Shown here: positions 58,354-64,000 of the stretch, in pieces
Layout: every line of letters starts with the position of its first letter
How positions within the stretch are numbered: the first letter of the stretch is position 1
DNA from: Albugo candida
Taxonomy: Eukaryota; Oomycota; Peronosporomycetes; Albuginales; Albuginaceae
NCBI GenBank assembly: GCA_905220665.1
Contig: CAJNAR010000168.1
Location: 682,001 to 746,000, forward strand
DNA: 64,000 nucleotides
Direction: 5' to 3'
Translations under genes and position numbers: made by a program
The notes under the pieces: model-generated
Told to the model about the DNA's origin: nothing
Database searches by the model: none
The model's input: only the letters and a program-made list of their open reading frames with translations

Positions 58354-60528
58354 ATGGCTGCGCTTGCTGCAACATCGTTGAATGGCGTAAGAATATACAA
58401 TCTTGCATCAGGGAAAACTTTCCCGCAATGGCTTTCAGAGAAAACGAAACGATCACTCGCCAAAGATGAAGGTATACTTCTCTCTTTCTTTGATGTTGTG
58501 TTACTTTCATTGTAATCGTTCATTTTAGAGTACCGGAATCGAGTTGAATTGTTGCAGGATTTTCATTTTCCGTCGGGAACGCAGCGAATAAAAATGTCGC
58601 CAGATCAGAATTTCGTCGTAGCTACAGGAATGTACCCACCTAGCGTAAAAGTATACGATGTCCGCGACTTGAGTATGAAATTTGAGCGAAGACTTGACGC
58701 CGAAGTAGTTCAGTTTGAGATACTCTCACACGATATTGGGAAACTTTGCTTCCTACAGACGGATCGCACATTGACATTTCACGCTGCTTACGGAAAGCAT
58801 TACAGTCTCCGAATTCCCACGTTTGGACGCGATATGGCGTATCATCGTCAGCATTGTGATTTGTATGTGGCAGCCTCAGGAAGTGAAGTGTACCGTGTAA
58901 ATCTCGATCAAGGTCAATTTCTGTCACCTTTATCAGTAGCGAGCTCTGGTGCAAATGTGATTGAACTGAATCCCGTACATCAATTGGTTGGGGTTGGATG
59001 TGAAGATGGTGCGGTTGAATGTTGGGATTCTAGGATACAAAAGCGTGTGGGAAGACTCGACGTTTTTTCATCCTTGTCAGCGAAGCACTTTGTTTCATCT
59101 AATACCACGATGGACTTTCGAGGACAGGTAACTTCTCTCGCGTATCATGACGATGGTCTGAAATTTGCTGTTGGAACCACTTCGGGACACTGTCTTTTGT
59201 ATGATTTACGGTCTGCCAAACCATTACTGGTAAAGTCTCATCAGTACGGACTTGATATTTTGGATGTAGAGTTCCATAATAGTGGTCACAAAGTCATTTC
59301 TGCAGACAGTAAAGTCATCAAAGTTTGGGAAGCACAAGATGGAGCTCCATTCACAACCATCGAAACACCTGCGGAAATCAAAAGCTTTTGCATCGCTGGA
59401 AAAGATCACTCTGGCGTCATCTTGGTCGCTGGGGAACAAGAACGTGTCATGGCATATTATGTGCCTGATTTGGGAGTTGCCCCCAAGTGGTGCTCGTTTC
59501 TGGACTCACTTACAGAGGAATTAGAAGAACAATCCCAGTCAACAGTGTACGATGATTATCATTTTGTCACACGAGAAAACATACAAAAGCTGGGTCTCGG
59601 ACATTTAATTGGTACACCTTTGCTGAAAGCTTACATGCATGGATTCTTCATGGATGCACGGCTATACAACAAAGTGAAGGCAATAGCTGAACCATTTGCC
59701 TACGAAACATGGCGGAAGCAACAAATCGCGGCGAAAATGGAAGCAAAACAAGGCAATCGCATCTCCATTCAGTCCAAATTGCCTAAAGTCAATCGGGCAG
59801 CCGCAGAGCGGATACTCAATGTAGACGCAAAGCGGAAAAGCAAGCAGTCTGCACCCGCGACTAGCAACCTTCTCGAAGATGATCGTTTCTCCAATATGTT
59901 TGCGAACAAGGATTTTGAAATTGATGAAGAAAATGATACGTATAAACTACTCCATCCAACTACTAGCAAAGATAAGCAGAATAAGAGATTACAAGCCGCA
60001 GATATCGATAGCGATGTTCGAAGTGATGAAGGTGACAGTGATGCTTCAGTCGCTCCAAGTTCCATCGAAGGCAAATGCAGCGATGACTCAACTTCCGAAG
60101 AAGACGAGATGTCTGAGCCTGAAGTTTTGCTGGAAACAAAAAGTCGGCAGACCAAGTCTCAAGACAAAGCCTCATTGAATAAAGCAGGCATGAAATACTC
60201 CGAACTTGGCAATCTTGTCGGCAAACAAGACTTGCTTGCAGTAGGCTCTCGAAAGGATCAACAGCAGCGGATCAACAAAAAGCGCTTAGCTCATCTATCG
60301 CTCGCTGAGCGAATGCAGCAGCAGTCAGATCAAGTGACATCAACATTTACAAGAGACACTTCCCGTGGTGGCGCCTACACTCGAGAGATGAAATTTTTCC
60401 CAAGTCGATCCAAGCAAGAACAGGGCAAAAGAGGGGGCAAAGATTCGGCCGGAAAGGATGAAAATGGTAGGAAACGCCGTGCGGCTCATCCAGCAAAACG
60501 TGGGCCTTATCGTCGCCCAGTGCGATGA
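58354..60528 (+). CDS. NOL10: NOL10/Enp2-like nucleolar WD40 protein (705 aa)
   Basis: Exons 58354-58471 and 58529-60528, phase consistent. The short first exon is supported because the join gives AKDEEYRNRVELLQDFHFP, matching the family's start of the WD40 propeller. Conserved landmarks follow: LSMKFERRLDAEVVQFEILS, SEVYRVNLDQGQFL, HQYGLDILDVEFH, PKWCSFLDSLTEELEE, STVYDDYHFVT and LKAYMHGFFMDARLYNKVK. The acidic and lysine-rich tail ends in a basic KRGPYRRPVR. NOL10/Enp2 is an essential component of the small-subunit processome, needed for early pre-rRNA processing in the nucleolus. Length equals human NOL10 (about 690). Confidence 0.95.
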
Positions 60529-60636
60529 TCGAAGGACTAAGGTATTTGATTTCGAAATTCGTGATGCTTTTGCAGTGATAAATTGGCTGCTATTTGTACA
60601 ATTTTGATCTCATTAGCACGTATCACAATAATATTT

Positions 60637-63600
60637 CTATGACATCAAGTGAGCCAATATATGAATCGTGTTATCGATTCTCTTGAATTTATCGTCCAAG
60701 CAACAGTGAATGGCATGTGCAAAGCTTTCTCGAGCTTCTTTTTCTGAAAGTTCCGGAGCTAGGGCTGTAACCAGGTGATTGATGTCATCTCGACCTGTCA
60801 GTTCTGGCATATCTGCTGGAATCATCAGTAATAGCAACGTCACCAAAAGATGAACGTGTCTACGCAAGACGCAGTAGGCTTTGCAACTTGTTTCAACAAA
60901 TTTCTTGAACTCGTTCGATTCTATTCCCCCCAAAACATGAGCCATCTCTCTGGTAAATACAAACGGCGTTCGTTCTCGCTTCACGCCCAGCTATAAAGAA
61001 CAAGTGTCAGCATGGACCCAGACATACTTTGCATGTTGATCGTACCTGATATTTGAAATGCCCGAGAAAATGACCAAAATCGATATGGAAATAGCGGCCA
61101 CTTGTCGAGATCTATCACAACACCAGCATCAAGCTTCTCGGAGAGACCTGAATCTTCTGCGGCTTACCATTATGTTATCATTATGACGATCACCAATTCC
61201 AAGAGCACAGGTCGCTACGCAATACCCGGCACAGGAACGAAGGAACAAATCAACAGCTTTTTGATGTGACTCTGGATCAGGATTGTTTGCCTGAATCCAA
61301 GACGAAAAGCTGGGATCCTTGAATGCGCCCAAAATCCCAACACGCTTGTGTATTTCAGCCGTTGTCACCGAATTTGGAACTACTTGCAAAACACCCGTCA
61401 CGGGTGATGTCGCGACACATCCGTAAGGCTCCATTGCCAAATTAAGACCTTCTTCACGCCACATCTCATCCATCAATCGTATCAACTGCAGTGTCAAACA
61501 GTCTTGTCGAACATCATCGCCAGCTTTAAAAATGATCGTCACCGGATCGCCACCAGCTTCAGCATTTTCGAATACCAACCATAAGGGTTTTTTTGCCGAA
61601 TCTAAAATCCGGCATTTATCGATGATGATCTTTCCCACCTCAATTCGGGGATCAAGAGGTAGTTGAAACGAAGGTGGTAGATTCTCATTCAAAACCGCCA
61701 ATTGCTCCTGCATCACCCGTCTCATCTCATCCCATCCTTCTTTCTTTCGTGCTTTAATGTGCTGGCAAATCTGATCCAGCAAACCACCGTAGGAGAAGAC
61801 TTTATCTTGCAATTGTAGTATCCCTCGCATTTTTTGGCTGCAGACAGCGAGATACCCATTAAGTAGAACACCATATCTTTCGCGATATTGTTCATGATGA
61901 AATTCTACCTTCATTGACCAGAACAGATCAAAACCGATCTGATTTGGATTTCGAATTGCTCGTTCTATGAGAAAGGTTGCAAGTGGACAAAGATGATGAT
62001 TCTCGAATTTTAGAGCTTGTACTAACTGGGGAACATAGTAGCGCAACGATGTGTCTGGCATTTCCGCTAATTTTGAAACAGCAAAAGACCGAAGCTTTGG
62101 ATTAGCAAACTCGCCGTCTAATAATCCAATGTAAGCAGCTTTGTGAGTAGGATCGGACCATGTAGGTAGTAAGGTAAGAGCGTTTTGGATTTCAGACTTA
62201 TAACTCCAGTTGACACACGACAGAATGCGAGGTAATGCTTCTGGAAGGTCCATAAACGCATCCCGATGACTCCACATTTGCGTCTTCTGATACGCATTGG
62301 GACGATAAAGTGGGTCAAGCGAAATAATACGACGTAATTCCACTATCTGTGAGTCAATATTGGATTGCTCTGCGTCATCATCACCGACCGTGGCTTCTTG
62401 CAGCCAATTCTTCAATGACCCGATAAAACCTCGGGATTTTGCATGCGGTTGGTCAGGCTTCTGTTCTGCTGCATCAAAGGTACCGCCTAAAGTTTTCTCA
62501 ATGTCACCCGAGGACTCGTTGGTCAAGCTGTTCTCTAAATCGGCACAGTCTTCCGAATTTTCTGAGATATCGGAAGGGAACTGAGGCAGTAAATGTCGAG
62601 CTAATTCTGTTTTGACAGACTGAACAAATTTGTAGATATTCGGGTAGCCAGATGATTCAGTTTGATCACCTTCCCACTTAGAGACAGTGATGATAGCAAG
62701 CATCCATTCTGCGCGTTCTTGCTTGGTCTCGGCTGAAATGATATACTCTCTAGAAGATTCGGCTGGGCGAACCTTGAAACAATACGTTTGCCGTTCCTTC
62801 CGAGTTCCTTTGTTGACTGGTGCGGTTGTGTATTTTTCATTCATATCGTCCGCTACTACCACCAAGCAGTTCCGTAATGGAATAGATTTGCGCACAACAT
62901 TTCGGTCATCCGTGTAGGTCAAAGTGCACGTTTCATGATCTAAGACAAACCATCGTCGACGCCATCGAGTCCATCGAGTATATCCTAGCTTGTGTAGCCA
63001 TCCTTCTTTGTGTAGAATAATCTTTCGGTCTTCATAGGAGCTCTCCTCCCGTGCCAATTTCGGGGTTGATCTAGGATTTGTTGGGCTTTCTGATTCAGCT
63101 CCTAACGTCCAATGGAACTTGACACTCCGATCAAAAGTGCCAAATTCGATTTGCAAAACTGGATCATCCGGCGTGACAGTGTGTGGAACTGGACCAATAT
63201 TGCAAGTGTACAAGTTGCTGCACATAGCCAAGTACCGTGTTCCCTGCAGCAAAACATCGTCAATTTCGAATATATTAACGCCTGTCACAAGAATTCGCTC
63301 GATCTCTTCAGCGCAGTCTTCGGTGGACGATGAGGTCGCCATACTGCACATCCGATTGGCATCTTTTACCCCAAGTACAGTCAGTAAGATTCGAGCTGTT
63401 CTTGGAATATCACTTATATTGAGCCCGAAATTCAGCCACATTGGTTCAGGCCATTCCGCCCTCAAGAGGTTCTCATTCTGTATCTTCAGTGTTACCTCTT
63501 CCGTCTCTACGAAAGAATTGTGCAGCAATTTTCCTCCATCGTATAGTCCGGCTCGAATAATTACCTTCGTTGCGGTCAAAGGTTTGTATTCGAGCACCGA

Positions 63601-64000
63601 ATGCTCACTAAAACGTTTGCGAGTAGGGACAAGCTTTGGTACATTCATGATGCGACATAGACAGAAAGAGAGTGGTTCAAGCACTGTTTCACTGCATATA
63701 AACTCCTCCATAGAGTCATTGCTCTTTGATGACTGATGAGTCATCACCGATGGATTACCATGCTGAATCATTGTATGACGACCAAGTATGGTGGCTTTGA
63801 TGCCGGAGATAGCTGCATTTTCGACTATCATCTGCTGGATCACAGATGTTGCAATCAACGTGAGTCGGACAGTTTTGCCTGTGATAAAGCACTCTCTAAC
63901 GTGCATGTATTCCAGTAGGGTGCGTTCACGGTCGAGTAAGTAGTCACGAAAGCCAGTAATTTTTAATGCATAAGCGTTGTGATCAAACGGTATCAGCGGA
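60637..64000 (-). CDS. class-I-like phosphatidylinositol 3-kinase with PH domain (5' part outside window)
   Basis: Exons 61168-64000 (continuing beyond the right edge), 61046-61111 and 60637-60990. The frame is open upstream of the ATG at 63906 and reads NAYALKITGFRDYLLDRERT, the conserved end of a PI3K Ras-binding domain, so 63906 is not the start. In order follow a C2 domain (about 63700-63090), a PH domain (about 63010-62670: GWLHKLGYTRWTRWRRRWFVL), a helical PIK domain (about 62300-61860) and the lipid-kinase domain. Catalytic elements are GDRHNDN in the catalytic loop and DFGHFLG in the activation loop, joined correctly only after removing introns 61112-61167 and 60991-61045. Such enzymes make PI(3,4,5)P3 or PI3P; RBD plus C2 favours class I. 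A PH domain between C2 and helical domains is not found in animal p110 proteins. Confidence 0.94.

Noticed and set aside
1..64000. CRISPR arrays, insertion sequences, transposons, rRNA or tRNA genes
   Set aside because: No regularly spaced repeats, terminal inverted repeats, transposase or reverse-transcriptase frames, or tRNA A/B boxes in cloverleaf context were found by eye; a weakly scoring tRNA could still be missed.

Overview
This window is nuclear DNA from a eukaryote with a compact, AT-leaning genome, most likely a white-rust oomycete (Albugo or a close relative). There are three reasons. (1) Genes are interrupted by short GT-AG introns, mostly 47-60 nt, often with a CTAAC/CTGAC-like branch site; intergenic gaps fall as low as 33-110 bp. 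(2) A predicted secreted protein carries a CX2CX5G motif, the signature of the CCG effector class described from Albugo candida. (3) Several multidomain proteins are of oomycete or heterokont style: a 7TM-kinase fusion, a double CNG channel, and PH domains fused to phosphoinositide enzymes. A nephrocystin-1-like gene fits a flagellated life stage. The species call is inference; no database was searched.

Layout. 0-3.5 kb: the 3' end of an unknown gene, a doubtful small membrane protein, and the CCG-type secreted protein. 4.0-7.1 kb: a heavily spliced minus-strand gene of unknown function, visible only after joining short exons. 7.2-11.4 kb: coiled-coil/TRAF-zinc-finger/SAM protein. 11.5-14.4 kb (minus): EAF6 subunit of histone acetyltransferase complexes and an endosomal-type Na+/H+ exchanger. 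14.4-26.5 kb (plus): WD40/LamG-like giant protein, PH-SAC FIG4-like phosphoinositide phosphatase, and a MINDY-type deubiquitinase with LisH and SANT modules. 27.1-37.3 kb: APC11 (minus), 7TM-TKL kinase-DEP (plus), exportin-4 (plus), PIMT repair methyltransferase (minus). 37.3-40.9 kb is gene-poor; coding-looking exon blocks there cannot be assembled confidently. 40.9-49.0 kb: MCM9 (minus), M48 metalloprotease (plus), MTG1 GTPase (minus), RING E3 (minus), MFS/CLN7-like transporter (plus). 49.7-60.5 kb (plus): EF-hand/nephrocystin-1-like protein, double CNG/HCN-type channel, NOL10. 60.6-64.0 kb (minus): class-I-like PI3-kinase with an inserted PH domain, running off the window.

The genes are mostly unrelated housekeeping and signalling genes, not an operon or cluster. 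Two themes recur. Phosphoinositide turnover appears in PI3K and FIG4-like SAC, both with PH domains. Ubiquitin signalling appears in MINDY, APC11 and the RING E3. Exon joins below were made by eye; for most recognised genes the summed exon length is divisible by three and the reading frame stays open across every junction.
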